Shown: positions 31,874-53,426 of the stretch, piece after piece
How the letters are laid out: the number at the start of each line of letters is the position of its first letter
Position numbering within the stretch: position 1 is the first letter of the stretch
Source of the DNA: Actinostola sp. cb2023
Taxonomy: Eukaryota > Cnidaria > Anthozoa > Actiniaria > Actinostolidae
Length of the DNA stretch: 64,000 bases
Assembly: GCA_033675265.1 (NCBI GenBank)
Contig: JAUJYZ010001510.1
Location: 62,001-126,000 of the forward strand
Direction: 5' to 3'
Program-made: the position numbers and the translations under genes
Notes under the pieces: generated by a model
Told to the model about the DNA's origin: nothing
Databases searched by the model: none
What the model saw: only the letters and a program-made list of their open reading frames with translations

Positions 31874-33649
31874 AGTCGGGGTTCCTGTGGAAGACCCGAC
31901 TCTAAAAATGCAGAGCGTTCTTCTTCTTCTTCGTATTCTTTGACCCCAAAACGCATATTGGGTTCTACAGCGCATGCGCCTTGTACCGGCCTCGAGGAGC
32001 TCTCTGGGTACGAGAATGCTAAGCTTGAAGACGAGACATCGAACTCTGAAGCTGGAAATAACTACTCTGATTGCAAGAAAAGCAAGAGCAAGACTGATCT
32101 TGATGACCTGAACTTGAATGTCGTCATGTTGGATGAAGCGAAATTAAGATGATCGTCAACGAAGCAACTGGAAAACTACTTATTCAGCACATGTGGCTAT
32201 TATACAGTCCTCACAGTAAATCTCGTCATTCTTTTGTGTTGTTTTATTGTGTTAAATGCTAGTAAAATACAGTTAGATTATGTTTATACAATCATTATTA
32301 TTTTTGTAGAAGCGATCGTTTATCTCGTCACGTCCTGTGTATGGAATTTCATGTATTCAGTAGAACTGACATGGTAAATACTCTTGATGATTGTGATATT
32401 CTAGTGAAAGCTATTCTTGTGCTGGGAGATTTGATTATTGTACATATACAATACTTTATGATCATTCTAAACCATAGTGCGTATATGAATTACCTTGCTA
32501 CTTGTTTTATGCATGCATTAGTCTAGTTCATAGAGATATGGATTTATCAATCCAGTACCAGTACTGCAAAGGGTTAATTAGAGATCTTTAGAACTTAAAA
32601 CGGTGAAGAGAAATGCAGTTGTAAGGTTTTCAGCCGACCGATAACCGTCGAGGTAACTTACCCATATTTACACTTCAACAAACATTGCCAGTTTAATCAC
32701 TCTGCGATGTCTAGTTTATGTATACGGTATTTGTATTTGTATGGTTATATTTATGGTAACAAATAAACTATGTCATTGTCATTCATGATTCGCTGAGTTT
32801 GTGAATCGCAGTACTGAAATTGCAAGGCCTAGGATAGCATGTTCTATCGAGCTCAATTCACGCAACGACGAGCAAATTAGCCTGATTTTCAGACGGCTCA
32901 TGTGTCATACGCTTCGCTCCCTCCCCAAATCCCCGTCTGATTGCCCTCGTAGGAAGTCGTGTTCTGCTATTGTTTGAATTTCGACCAATCAGAGCGAACC
33001 TTTTAGTTTTCTCAAAGTGAGGTATGCAAAGAATTCGCACCTAAATGACAGACGATTAACACGCTAGGTTTTTATGAGCCCGATTTCGAGTAAATCACAG
33101 AAGAAAAGCGAAGAAATCGGCCTGATTTCAAATTAAATATGTCCTATGTTGTACGTTCAGATATATATTCTTATGGAGCCGAAGGATCTTGAAAGGAACT
33201 GCGAATGCATTCGAGTGTTAGACGAGGTCAACTCAACGGGTCAACAAATCGAAGCGTGAATGTATTCGCAGTTCCTTTCAAGATCCTTCGGCTCCATAAG
33301 AATATATATCTGAACGTACAACATAGGACATATTTAATTTGAAATCAGGCCGATTTCTTCGCTTTTCTTCTGTGAGTTACTCAAAATCGGGGTCATAAAA
33401 ACCTATCGTGTTAATCGTCTGTCATTTAGGTGCGAATTCTTTGCATACCTCACTTTGAGAAAATTAAAAGGTTCGCTCTGATTGGTCGAAATTCAATCAA
33501 TAACAGAATACCACTTCCTACGAGGGCAATCAAACGGGGATTTGGGGAGGGAGCGAAGCGTATGACACATGAGCCGTCTGAAAATCAGGCTACGAGCAAA
33601 TAGGCTACATTTAATTTAAAGCCCGACTTCACGCTAGAAGAGCGTCTAG
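31874..33649 (+). mobile_element. Helentron-like element, 1.78 kb, with nested palindrome
   Basis: 5' hairpin arms AGTCGGG and CCCGACT, 3' subterminal CCCGACT, 3' hairpin ACGCT/AGCGT and terminal CTAG. TT lies on both sides. Unlike the other copies the arm has GAC in place of GAG, and the subterminal repeat has the same change. The interior has a 112-codon plus frame (31814-32152) without recognisable domains, an inverted copy of 17775-17970, and a 715-bp palindromic insert. Confidence 0.75.
32878..33592. mobile_element. 715-bp palindrome with 9-bp target duplication
   Basis: Terminal TAGCCTGATTTTCAGACGG and its complement; arms of about 340 bp are nearly perfect inverted copies around a loop of about 40 bp (33219-33258). 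CGAGCAAAT is duplicated on both sides (32869-32877, 33593-33601). A 9-bp duplication with very long TIRs fits a Mutator-like or foldback element. No gene inside. Confidence 0.9.
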
Positions 33650-33907
33650 TTACTTTTAAACTGTTTGATATCTTGAATGTTTTCTATGACACTTTTGTTG
33701 AGATAAAATCGTTCTGCTCGAATTTCACGTTGTTATCTATCACGTACATGTATTTGTCAAGACTGAACAAGGTATTCGGTCTAGCGTGATTGTAATTAGC
33801 CAATCAGAACGTTTGTGTATCAACATTTCGCAATAATTGAATTTAACATTCAATCAGAAATAAACGTTTCATGTTTCTCGCCATTCTTCGTCGCTATGTT
33901 ATAAAAT

Positions 33908-34107
33908 AATTGGTTCATGATTTTAACTGTGCGTCTATCGAGTTATGGATGCACTTGGGAAGTTTGAGAGCAGTCGAGCAGCTATAGCTAGAGTTGATCT
34001 CGGCTGCGCGTCGAGCAAGTCTTACGCTTCTCTTCTGCTTTCCAAACCTCCCGCATGCATCGATTTATCCATAACTCGATAGACGCATGCTAAGCATAAA
34101 CCAATTC
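33908..34107. mobile_element. Palindromic MITE
   Basis: Ends AATTGGTTCATGATTTTAAC / CTAAGCATAAACCAATT, with an inner pair CTATCGAGTTATGGATGCA and its near complement. Lies just upstream of the region matching the GPCR 5' flank. Confidence 0.8.
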
Positions 34108-34233
34108 TTAAATAATGACATTTTTATATGTTTATCCCACAAAATGTTTGCAAATTCCAGACTCCATAGCTTGTATACCAAAAGACAATGGCCAACCTCT
34201 GGGCATGCAGTATGACTCTCAGAGAACAACACT

Positions 34234-34276
<43 letters not shown>

Positions 34277-34499
34277 AAATATCTGATTGCCAAAAAATGA
34301 GCTCAAATACTGAATCAAAAACACTCTCTAAAATTCTAAAAATTGTAGAATCCCTTTTCTCTTGACGCAACCCACATTATGGAAAAGTCATTTTGATGTG
34401 ATTTTTCTTCTTCTTATAGATTGAAAACTCAGACACATTGTTTTGATATCTGAATAAAAAGAAAGAAAGCTATTGCAAGACACCGGAGTGTACAGCAAG

Positions 34500-35528
34500 A
34501 TGAATGGAACAATGGACGGTAATACCACATATAAAGCTGCATCTCTAAACGACTCGTCGTTACATGAGCCTTTAAAGCTGTTTGAACTATCAATGGTCTG
34601 GGTTGTAATCACACGCTAATAATGGTCATAGTCCTTATACTGACTGTTGTTGGTAATATCGCAGTGATGATCGTATTTGCCTCAAGTGATGTTCTACGAT
34701 CAACAGTTAATAACCATTTTCTGTTCAGCCTTGCTCTAGCAGATCTACTAGTTGCGCTTTTGGTTATGCCTTGTGCAGTTGATGCTTTCAGGACACAAAC
34801 CTGGCGGTGTGGAATCTTCATGAAGAATTTCGCTGGTTTCGGCAACTTCTGTTTCTGTATATCATCGATAATGCATTTAATGATATTATCTGTCGACAAA
34901 TACGTATCTATCGTCAGACCACTCAAATACCCCAATATCATGACTCAAAGACGGGTGTATCTAGCGTGCCTGCTGCTATGGCTGTATTCAGGATTCTGGG
35001 CATTGCTACCGCTTATGGGAGTTAGTTCCTACGAATGCTTCATTCCATATATAGGTGTCTGTGCGAATGAAGACTGGTCCATGTATGGCCTTAACTTTGC
35101 CTTTGCAATTTCTTGTTGTGAGTGGAACCTATGGCATTGCATTAGTTGTCATGTTCTTCATTTATTACAAAATCGCTAAGGTTATCAAGCAACAAAATGA
35201 GAGGATCGTTGTGACGGTTGTAGAACAGAGAGATATTAAAAGAAGAAGAAAAAGTTTAGTTAAACGCCACAAAGGACTGGTGACACTGATGATCGTCATC
35301 ATAACGTACCTTGTATGCTGGTCGCCTTTTTGTATATTACTCTTCGTTGAAATTGGAAAAGGCCAAAAAATGGACTCGCTGGCATCGATGTTTGCTATGT
35401 TGATCGGGCTTAGTAACAGCTGTTGCAATCCAATTATTTACTGGGTGAAATATCAAGCATTTCGTAGGGTAGTAACAAAACTATTAAAGAACTTGATGGC
35501 ATACCATTTTTACCCAGCTCATTTGTAA
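34500..35528 (+). pseudogene. GPCR paralogue, frameshifted
   Basis: A close copy of the receptor at 9526-10593. ATG at 34500 and the glycosylated N-terminus are kept, but a base is lost near 34611 (ATCACACG against ATCATAACG), shifting the frame before TM1. A T is gained near 35112 (TTTCTTGTTG against TTTCTGTTG) before TM5. The body (34622-35110) and the C-terminal half (35115-35528) are otherwise open. ICL3 is about seven codons shorter. It has WRC where the intact copy has WRF, and K109/N116-equivalent features are kept. Not translatable as a receptor unless the two shifts are assembly errors. Confidence 0.85.
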
Positions 35529-35652
35529 GCAACTGTCGTCCAATACAGTCAAACAGGGATACATGGTGAATACACAGCAAACAGTCTTAACGTCTTAGAA
35601 TTGTCACCATGAAAGACAAGAACTGACAGGTGTTTAGAATTCAGTTTATAGT

Positions 35653-35910
35653 ATGGGAGGTTTTATGGAATCTTTTTCTGACGTCAAAATCTGTCGCGAG
35701 TGGCCGTCAAACCGTCATTTTACTTGCTCAAAACTTCAATTTTAGATCGGTGAAGTCTAAATATCTGTCAAATATACCAAATATAAGTTACTTATAAACA
35801 AACAAACAAATGTCATCTAGTTGCTTGAAGAAAAACTAACAGACTTTGAAAGTTAGGCTCGAACATTTTGTAGATCTTGACGGCCACTACGTCACACGTA
35901 AAACCTCCCA
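35653..35910. mobile_element. TA-target MITE (TGGGAGGTTTTA ends)
   Basis: TIR TGGGAGGTTTTA and its complement, flanked by TA. The intact GPCR copy shows the empty site (about 10670), so the insertion followed duplication. Confidence 0.85.
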
Positions 35911-35933
35911 TATTAGATCGAAAGTTACTTAAT

Positions 35934-37480
35934 CTCAAGTATGTTAAGGCCTGGTTCATGAAGCCATCACTCAAAATCACGTTTATTTTTAGTATTCCCC
36001 ACGATTCATTTCTATGGCATCGATATTGAGGCATAAGATTATATTCAAGATGTTTGATGATTTAGTCCTAAAAATACTGACGTCAAGTGGTCACGTGACC
36101 TGGGCATGTGAAATTTCGTTTTTTAAATATGCGGTCGCGAGTTTAAGATATGCTGAAATAGTTTTTATGCTACAACATTAAGAACAACTAATGAAAAAAG
36201 ATAGCGTTTGGAAAACCTGTCCCATAATTTTTGACAACATATGCAATTGTTTGTTTTTACACTGTTCTTAAAACCGCGACCGCATTTTAAAGTAAATTTT
36301 CATAGACATATGCCCCATTCACACCAAACCTTGTTTAGTTAAACTAAGTTTATTCTCGCTTCTATAATTCGAGGGCATTTAATTTCACAACATCAAACTA
36401 CCTGGAATTTATATTGTGCAACATAAAGGATAGTTTACCAGCAGTTTTGTGCCAAAAGTTTCGTGGCGTCTGTAGATAATTTTCTAAACCTGTTTAGTTA
36501 AACCACCTTAAACCATGTTTAAGCCTTGGTGTGAATGGGGTAATAGACATAGACATAGACTTTATTTTAGTACCAGTAGTTCATTTCAAAGACTGTTGTC
36601 ACGTGGTTAATCACGTGTTCAGCTTTTTTGGTATTTTGTTGACTTCAATCAATTAAGGATATATATCGAACTCTATGGCTAAGTTTCGTAATGTTTGGTA
36701 AAAAGGAAGTGACATTATAATTGTTTACAAGGTAATTCCCTTGTTTTGCATTGCGCACGCTCTACTGCACACAACACTGAAGCTCGCGCGAGCTCGCGCA
36801 CATTGGAGACCATTGGAAATCGTTAAATATTTGAAGTGTAACTGAAGTTTTTTCAAAATAAATCGAAAACGAGCATGGTAACACCCATTTTTTATTTGAG
36901 ATTCTTAATAAAATCGGTGCTGCGTATTATATATCAAAATATCAAGAAATGTTTATTGGGTAAATTTTCAAATATTTTGATGAGAAAAGTAGAAGCAAGC
37001 GATTTCTGGACGTTCGTAGAGGCGAACATACTTGCATGATTCACTAATAGTTCAACAATCATAGTCATTCAATTACTTCTTCTTACTGAATTAATTATAT
37101 TATTGTAAATCCTGTGGTATTGAAAATAAATTGAAAATAAATAAAATAAAATAAATTGAATTGTCATTTTAGGTAATAAAGTTCTGGTTGTTGTTGTTGT
37201 TGTTGTTGTTGTTGTTATGTTGATATATTTCATAGGATAGCTTAACTAGTAAACTTCGAATTATATGTACGTTATGCTGTAAGGAAGTACATTGAACCGA
37301 AAATAAAGGATTTTGATTACAACTTCTGGTTGCAACCACATTTCGCAATAAAACCTATAAATTGATATATTTGAAGAGCATCTAGCGCAAAAACAATTTT
37401 TGAAACGCCCTAGGTATGTCAAATAACTGTACGAAGTTGCAGATCAAATTTATTTCAGCTTTTTTTTTCTATGGAATAAC
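35934..37480. other. 1.5-kb insertion relative to copy 1, no gene
   Basis: Absent between 10690 and 10695 of the first GPCR block. Contains a MITE (36313-36540), a LINE-like minus-strand end at 36541-36575 (repeated AGACAT then AGACTTTATTTTAGTACC), a (GTT)n run at 37188-37216 and AT-rich sequence. No coding frame is recognisable. Confidence 0.55.
36313..36540. mobile_element. MITE with CCCCATTCACACCAA ends
   Basis: TIR CCCCATTCACACCAA and TTGGTGTGAATGGGG with a second pair GTTTAGTTAAAC inside. Target duplication unclear. Confidence 0.8.
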
Positions 37481-37540
37481 CTTAAAAAGACTGAGAAAAT
37501 GAAGGCATGTAGGAAGGAAGGGAAGAAGAAAAGAAAGGCC

Positions 37541-37579
<39 letters not shown>

Positions 37580-38275
37580 TAAAGAAAGAAAGAAAAGTAG
37601 AATGGGAGAGGAAGAGTGAAGAAATGTTACCATACAATCTTTGAAATATATAAAAATATTTATTTATATAAAAATATCGATGTTATAAATAGAAGCATGA
37701 TCCAGTGATGTAATCTATTATATACTGTCTGGTGTTTTCAGCAGTAGTGGCTCAAAGCCTAATCTTGTATGCCTATTGGAAAAGATAAAGACCATTATGA
37801 TCATCATATGTATCATTGAGTTTAGAACTTTAAAAGTTTATTCGGATTTACCTAACAACTCAGGGTGATGTCGGTATGAAAGTAGTGAAAATTACGACTA
37901 AAAGGAATTATGCGGGACATTTAAAGACCCAAACAAAATTATGAAATCGACGACCTTCTAATATATTTGACTTGACATTCGTGAAACATTTTCTACTTTC
38001 AAAAATATAGTTTGCAGTCTTAATTATAAGGCTAGTGATTTGTGTTTTCAACCTGTCAATGATTATGCAACTAGGTATAAACAGATCACGTCAATCAACA
38101 TTGTAAATAAAGGTAAAAGTAGCAGCATACGAGTCTAGTAATAAATGGCGAACATATAAAAGTAGCTAACCTGTACGAAAGCATACCAAGCCGGGTGGGG
38201 TCCAACTGTTGAAGAAGTCTTGATATCTCATCGTATTCAAGAATCAATCCAGATTTCTAGAACAAAGGTAACAAT
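37481..38275. repeat. GPCR 3' flank, copy 2
   Basis: Matches 10690-11596. No gene. Confidence 0.75.
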
Positions 38276-38389
38276 ATGACAAGTAGCAAATATATGGCAG
38301 CTCAGGCCGTTTAAGCAGATATCATTCCTCTCGAATGTATAATTACATTATGCTAATTGGGGATACGTCTTCTGATATAAGTTTAAATA

Positions 38390-38678
38390 CAGTCATTTGC
38401 AAAAATTCTGGCCGCTACGAAATATCAATATATCAATATATCGGGTGCATTATGGGTTATTAAATAATCGAAAATTCCCCTTAAAGCGGGCTAACGCCAG
38501 CAAAGTTGGTAGAAATATTTAGTATGATGTTTATATTAGTCTTAGGTTTGTTGTTTGTAAGTTTTGCTTCATTTAATAAGTTAGGAAACTCAAAATAGTA
38601 TTATTTAATTACCCATAATGCACCCGATATATTGATATATTGATATATCGTGGCGGCCAGAATTTTTGCAAATGACTG
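38390..38678. mobile_element. TA-target palindromic MITE
   Basis: CAGTCATTTGCAAAAATTCT and its complement, flanked by TA, with inner arms that contain GTGCATTATGGGT. Same family as 12812-13091. Confidence 0.9.
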
Positions 38679-38934
38679 TATAGATGGAGTCGACATTAAG
38701 TCAACAACAGAATTGAAATTATTAGGGTTTAATCGGCTTTAGATGATAACTTGAACTGTACTGTAGCCCACATATAAGTATAGTTTGTAAGAAGACAGGA
38801 ATGAAAGTTGGAGTGTTGTCGCGATTAAGAAAGTTGATACCAAGACTAGCTGTTACAATTATATATATCAGGTATGTTACCTCATTTAGCATATTAATTG
38901 CCATGTTTGGCATTTTGGCAGAGCTACCTATCGT

Positions 38935-39000
38935 AAGAAACTTGAACATATCCAAGAAAGAGCACTAAGGACAGTTTTTAAGTAAATATAGTAACACTAA
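38935..39000 (+). pseudogene. Non-LTR retrotransposon ORF2 fragment
   Basis: A short frame YRKKLEHIQERALRTVFK matches the 'KLE-IQ-RALR-V' stretch found near the C-terminal end of reverse transcriptases of CR1/L2/Jockey-type LINEs. It ends in a stop at once. The next 250 bp probably continue the decayed 3' end. Confidence 0.5.
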
Positions 39001-39433
39001 AATATTGGCTCACAAAGGCACAATATGTCTTAAACACTCACCATTAGTCGAGTAAATATTTCTTAGAGTCTAACTAAGGCACGCAAACGACTGATATTTT
39101 CACCTAAGATTCTAGCAGATTTACAGTAAATGTATGGCGAAACTCAACTTCCGGTTGGATTTTATCCCGATTCGGTTCCAGGATTAATCACGGTCATTCT
39201 TAAACTCTAACTTGGCTTATTAGCTTAGTTTCAGCTAAATAACCCAATAAAGTTTATCAATCAAAATCATCTATGATTTATTTCATGTCTACCGGATATT
39301 TTACTTGATGCAATATTTATCTGATTGGCTCTAGAATAATAGAAATAGTTATATAAACATCCTGATCAGGGAACAGGACGGCTCACACACATGTAATATA
39401 GGAGATGGAGGCTACTATTCATGGACTGCTTAC

Positions 39434-49040
<9,607 letters not shown>

Positions 49041-49527
49041 AATTACCGTGTTTTTGTAGAGTAAACTTTGTTCACTGTTCACTTCAAACTTTCATTGATT
49101 CTCCAATTTGCAAACAGGTGCACGATCGATGAGTCATAGAAGTAACCATGGCAACGCACGGTTTGCATAATCACGCACGCAATGCGCGCGAGCAAAACAG
49201 ATCTAGAGTCCGAATTCTAAAAAGAAAAGGTGGACGATAGAAAGAAATAAAGAAAACGAAAGAAAGAAAACAAACAAATAAACAAAATAACAAGAAAGAA
49301 ACAATGATAGAGAATGAAAAACAAAGGAAATAACATTTTAGGAAAAAAGAAGGAAAATATACTTTCGAACTCTATTCTTAGAAATGCAAATCTATTCCGA
49401 AAAATAAAATAATTCAATAAACCATGAAACAAAATTACTATCTACTTTAATTCTTATGCCTTGGTAGGCTAGCTAAAAGGGTTGTCAAAACTATTCATTT
49501 TTTTAAGCGCACAATGCAAACACTTTT

Positions 49528-49976
49528 AGGGTGCGTTCGATTGGCCTTATTCCAGAATAGGAATACACGGAATAACATCCCTAACTAAGTCGCTGTCACG
49601 CAGCTACTGTCCACTGTAAAATGAAACAATTCCTTGTTGTATCATAATAAAGTTACAAGGAACAGTTTGGAATTTCAAATGTGCTGAAATAAAAGCATCC
49701 AAGTGTTTCAGTTCCGTGTATTCCTATTCTGGAATAGAGTGAGTCAATCCGAACGCACCCTTAGGGTGCGTTCGATTGACTCTATTCCAGAAAAGGAATA
49801 CACGGAATAAACACTTGGATGCACATCTAACTGATTCCAAACTGTTCCTTGTAACTTTATAATGATCCAACAAGGAATCGTTTCATTTTACAGTGGACAG
49901 TAGCTGCGTGACAGCGATTTAGGGATGTTATTTCGTCTATTCCTATTCTGGAATAAGGTCAATCGAACGCACCCTT
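49528..49976. mobile_element. Two abutting inverted MITEs
   Basis: Units 49528-49761 and 49763-49976 each begin AGGGTGCGTTCGATT and end in its complement. They lie in opposite orientation, so the whole block is a 450-bp palindrome. Arms share CTACTGTCCACTGTAAAATG. The ends suggest a hAT-like or PIF-like MITE; I cannot define the duplication. Confidence 0.85.
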
Positions 49977-51459
49977 AGTTGGATTTGACTGTGCAACAAT
50001 TTATTTATATTTCGGAAAAAAATAGAGTTAAGAACTCATTCACATGGCGTTATATATTTCCTTTAATTATAATAATAATTTAACCTTTGAGTTTATCATT
50101 ATACACCGATGCAGCCCATACTAGTGTACTCACTAGTTTCCATTTATATAGCTGTCAGGTAATCCAATATTGTCAGCAGAACTATTTTCCTCGTTAAGAA
50201 AACTGTCCACATATTGATTAATTTGGATAGTTTACGGTTACGGCACGTTACCATCACCGCACGGCACTGGCCATACCGTGACTACTTCAATTCCCACTCA
50301 TACGAAAACGACTCAGTCTATAACGGTACGTAGTAAGACGCGCGTGTACGTGCCGTGAGAACACATGGATCCCAATGTATTTTCACCAATTTGTTGTTGA
50401 TGTTGTTGTTGTTATTTGATTGTTTGTTTGTTTGTTTCATTGTGGTTGTTGATTTTGTTTTGCGGTAATAGGTGATCGAAGAGATGCATACATGGGTCCG
50501 CAGTAATTGGCTATACGCTGTTGCGGTCACCCTGCCTCCTACCTGTGTTTGTTTTGTCCAGTTTTTTCGGCGAGGTTAATAAAAATAAAAATAAAAATAA
50601 AAAATAAAATGGGAATTATATTCGATTTTCGTAATTTCAGATACGCTGATCTTATTGATATTTTATGATCTTCTAGCGACAGCTGGATTTCTACGGTCAA
50701 ATAATAATGTTGAATTAGTCAAAAATGGACTAATCTTTAAAATACTGTCTGAAAGCAAGTTAATCGGTGCGTAACGATCCACAACAACAACTGTGCACAT
50801 CTAATTATTGTATTTATAATATGACCTAAGAAAATCCTGCAATTCGATTGGCTGAGAGGAGTGGTATTTCAGCGTAATAGTGGTATTTCAAGCTCTCAGG
50901 AGTGGTATTTCAAAATCACCATGGTAACCATTGTTTGAGCACCAAGCATGACATCCAAGATGGCGGATAAACCCGACAGAGTTTTCTCGCTAAAAAAGCT
51001 GAAATATACCTAGAAACAAATCTCAAGAACAACAAATTGAAAAAGTACATCAACATGGATATATTGTTGACAAATCAGGAAGGTTTTCTTTGGCTGAGAC
51101 TGCAAAAATCAGCGAGAAACGATCGACTGTTGATCGTGCTAAAGTTAAGGTTTTCCTGCTTTAGATCGAGAAGTGAATTAAGAATTATTTCTGAAAAAGG
51201 TAAAAATAAAGCTTTAGAAACCTCTTGTTTCTGTTTTCTTCATTTGTTATCTAATTTATGAACGTTTTTCTATGAAAATAATTTACTTGAGAGCATTTTC
51301 CATTAGTTCATGGTAAAACTACAGACAAACACAGGAAAAAAAAAAAGATTCCAAGATTGGTAGATTGATGGAAAATTATTGGTACTTCATTGGGAAATCA
51401 TTGGTATCTCATGATAGTTTTCCAACATTGGAAAAACGTTACATATACCATTGTTGGAC
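49977..51459. other. Intergenic, no supported gene
   Basis: Holds a half MITE of the GAGTCG family (50237-50314), a (GTT)n/(TTTG)n run (50397-50438), (AAAAT)n at 50578-50610, and GTGGTATTTCA repeated three times (50870-50920). The motif AAGATGGCG at 50958 starts a 17-codon frame (MADKPDRVFSLKKLKYT) that ends at once. It could be a first exon but nothing follows. Confidence 0.4.
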
Positions 51460-52714
51460 CACAGGTAGCCCAAACGTAGAATCAGTGGACCGTGACGTCA
51501 TTGAATATTCGTTTGACCGTTGGATTTTCGAATGGTCTCAGGAATGAGCTCTTAGAAAGACTTCAAAGGATATGGGATTCTGAAACATGTCTTCATAACA
51601 GTAGTCTGATAATTAAAGAACACTTTGGTGTAGAAATCTGAGCAAGAAATTGTGTTTTTGAGTGGTTTTGAGCGATTCGAAAATTCACCCGTTTCTAGCG
51701 TACATATAATTAGGAAAGGTTTGCAACTCCGGCCACCAAATTTTTACAAACACTGTCGCTAAAAAAAATATATCTCAAAAACTACGCAAGCACCAAATAC
51801 CGCCTTCCCACCACACATTAACAAGTAAATGATCTTTTCAATGAGCGTTTGTTCAAATTTTTAAGTCCACCATATGCCGAGAAATAATTTTTTGAAGTTG
51901 GGGAAGTCGACGAAAAGTTCGCCGTGGCCATCCGCAGTCATCAGCTGTGCACCTAAAACTTACTGAGGGAGGGAGGGACCGATAGATTGTTTTACAAAGA
52001 TCTTACTGAGAGAGGGAGGGACCGATAGATTTGTTACCAAAAGCTAAAAGCAAAAGACTCATCGAAAAACAGAACGATGAAATATAACTCTGCTAGCGGC
52101 AGCCAGGGTAATACTGATTAAAACATACACCGTAGTAAATTCAAATTATATAGCATTTATCTGTTTGAGGACATTTTTGTAAAACAATCTATCGGTCCCT
52201 CCCTCCCTCAGTAAGTTTTAGGTGCACAGCTGATGACTGCGGATGGCCACGGCGAACTTTTCGTCGACTTCCCCAACTTCAAAAAATTATTTCTCGGCAT
52301 ATGGTGGACTTAAAAATTTGAACAAACGCTCATTGAAAAGATCATTTACTTGTTAATGTGTGGTGGGAAGGCGGTATTTGGTGCTTGCGTAGTTTTTGAG
52401 ATATATTTTTTTTAGCGACAGTGTTTGTAAAAATTTGGTGGCCGGAGTTGCAAACCTTTCCTAATTATATGTACGCTAGAAACGGGTGAATTTTCGAATC
52501 GCTCAAAACCACTCAAAAACACAATTTCTTGCTCAGATTTCTACACCAAAGTGTTCTTTAATTATCAGGCTACTGTTATGAAGACATGTTTCAGAATCCC
52601 ATATCCTTTGAAGTCTTTCTAAGAGCTCATTCCTGAGACCATTCGAAAATCCAACGGTCAAACGAATATTCAATGACGTCACGGTCCACTGATTCTACGT
52701 TTGGGCTACCTGTG
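51460..52714. mobile_element. 1.25-kb palindromic element, 7-bp target duplication
   Basis: Ends CACAGGTAGCCCAAACG and its complement, between GTTGGAC duplicates (51453-51459, 52715-52721). The arms (51460-51998 and about 52190-52714) are nearly identical inverted copies of about 530 bp. The loop of about 190 bp has no gene. The arms encode nothing recognisable. Confidence 0.9.
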
Positions 52715-52744
52715 GTTGGACTATCTTTTGACATCCCAACATTG

Positions 52745-53364
52745 GTAACCATGGTTTCCAACATTGGAAGATCAATAGATATACCAGTGATAAACCAATG
52801 ACAAAATGACATTCCAATATTGGAGACCCAAATGGTAACCATGGTTTCCAACATTGGAAGATCAATAGATATACCAGTGATAAACCAATGACAAAATGAC
52901 ATTCCAATATTGGAGACCCAAATGGTAACCATGGTTTCCAACATTGGAAGATCAATAGATATACCAGTGATAAACCAATGACAAAATGACATTCCAATAT
53001 TGGAGACCCAAATGGTAACCATGGTTTCCAACATTGGAAAATCAAGAGATATACCAGTGATAAACCAATGACAAAATGACATTCCAATATTGGAGACCCA
53101 AATGGTAGCCATGGTTTCCAACATTGGAAGATCGAGAGATATACCAGTGATAAACCAATGACAAAATGACATTCCAATATTGGAGACCCAAATGGTAACC
53201 ATGGTTTCCAACGTTGTAAGATCGAGAGATATACCAGTGATAAACCAATGACAAAATGACATTCCAATATTGGAGACCCAAATGGTAACCATGGTTTCCA
53301 ACGTTGGAAGATCGAGAGATATACCAGTGATAAACCAATGACAAAATGACATTCCAATATTTCG
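52745..53364. repeat. 90-bp tandem repeat, seven units
   Basis: Units start at CCATGGTTTCCAAC near 52750 and recur every 90 bp with a few base changes; the last is followed by unrelated sequence at 53361. Since 90 is a multiple of three, several frames stay open and give 30-residue repeats, which I regard as artefacts. A diverged piece (TTTTCCAACATTGGAA) lies left of the palindrome at 51418, so the palindrome may have inserted into the array. Confidence 0.95.
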
Positions 53365-53426
53365 ACTGACATTTATTGCTGAATGGCAAAAATTACAGAT
53401 CAATAAAACAACATCTACATGATCAG

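Noticed and set aside
34622..35179. A separate shorter receptor gene
   Set aside because: It is the middle part of the frameshifted GPCR copy; alignment to 9526-10593 shows single-base changes at both breaks.
50945..51261. A gene starting at AAGATGGCGGATAAA
   Set aside because: Stops after 17 codons, no donor consensus before the stop, and no recognisable downstream exon.
52627..53403. 258-codon repeat protein with HFVIGLSLVY-type units
   Set aside because: The 90-bp satellite is a multiple of three, so three frames stay open together; no start or splice context.
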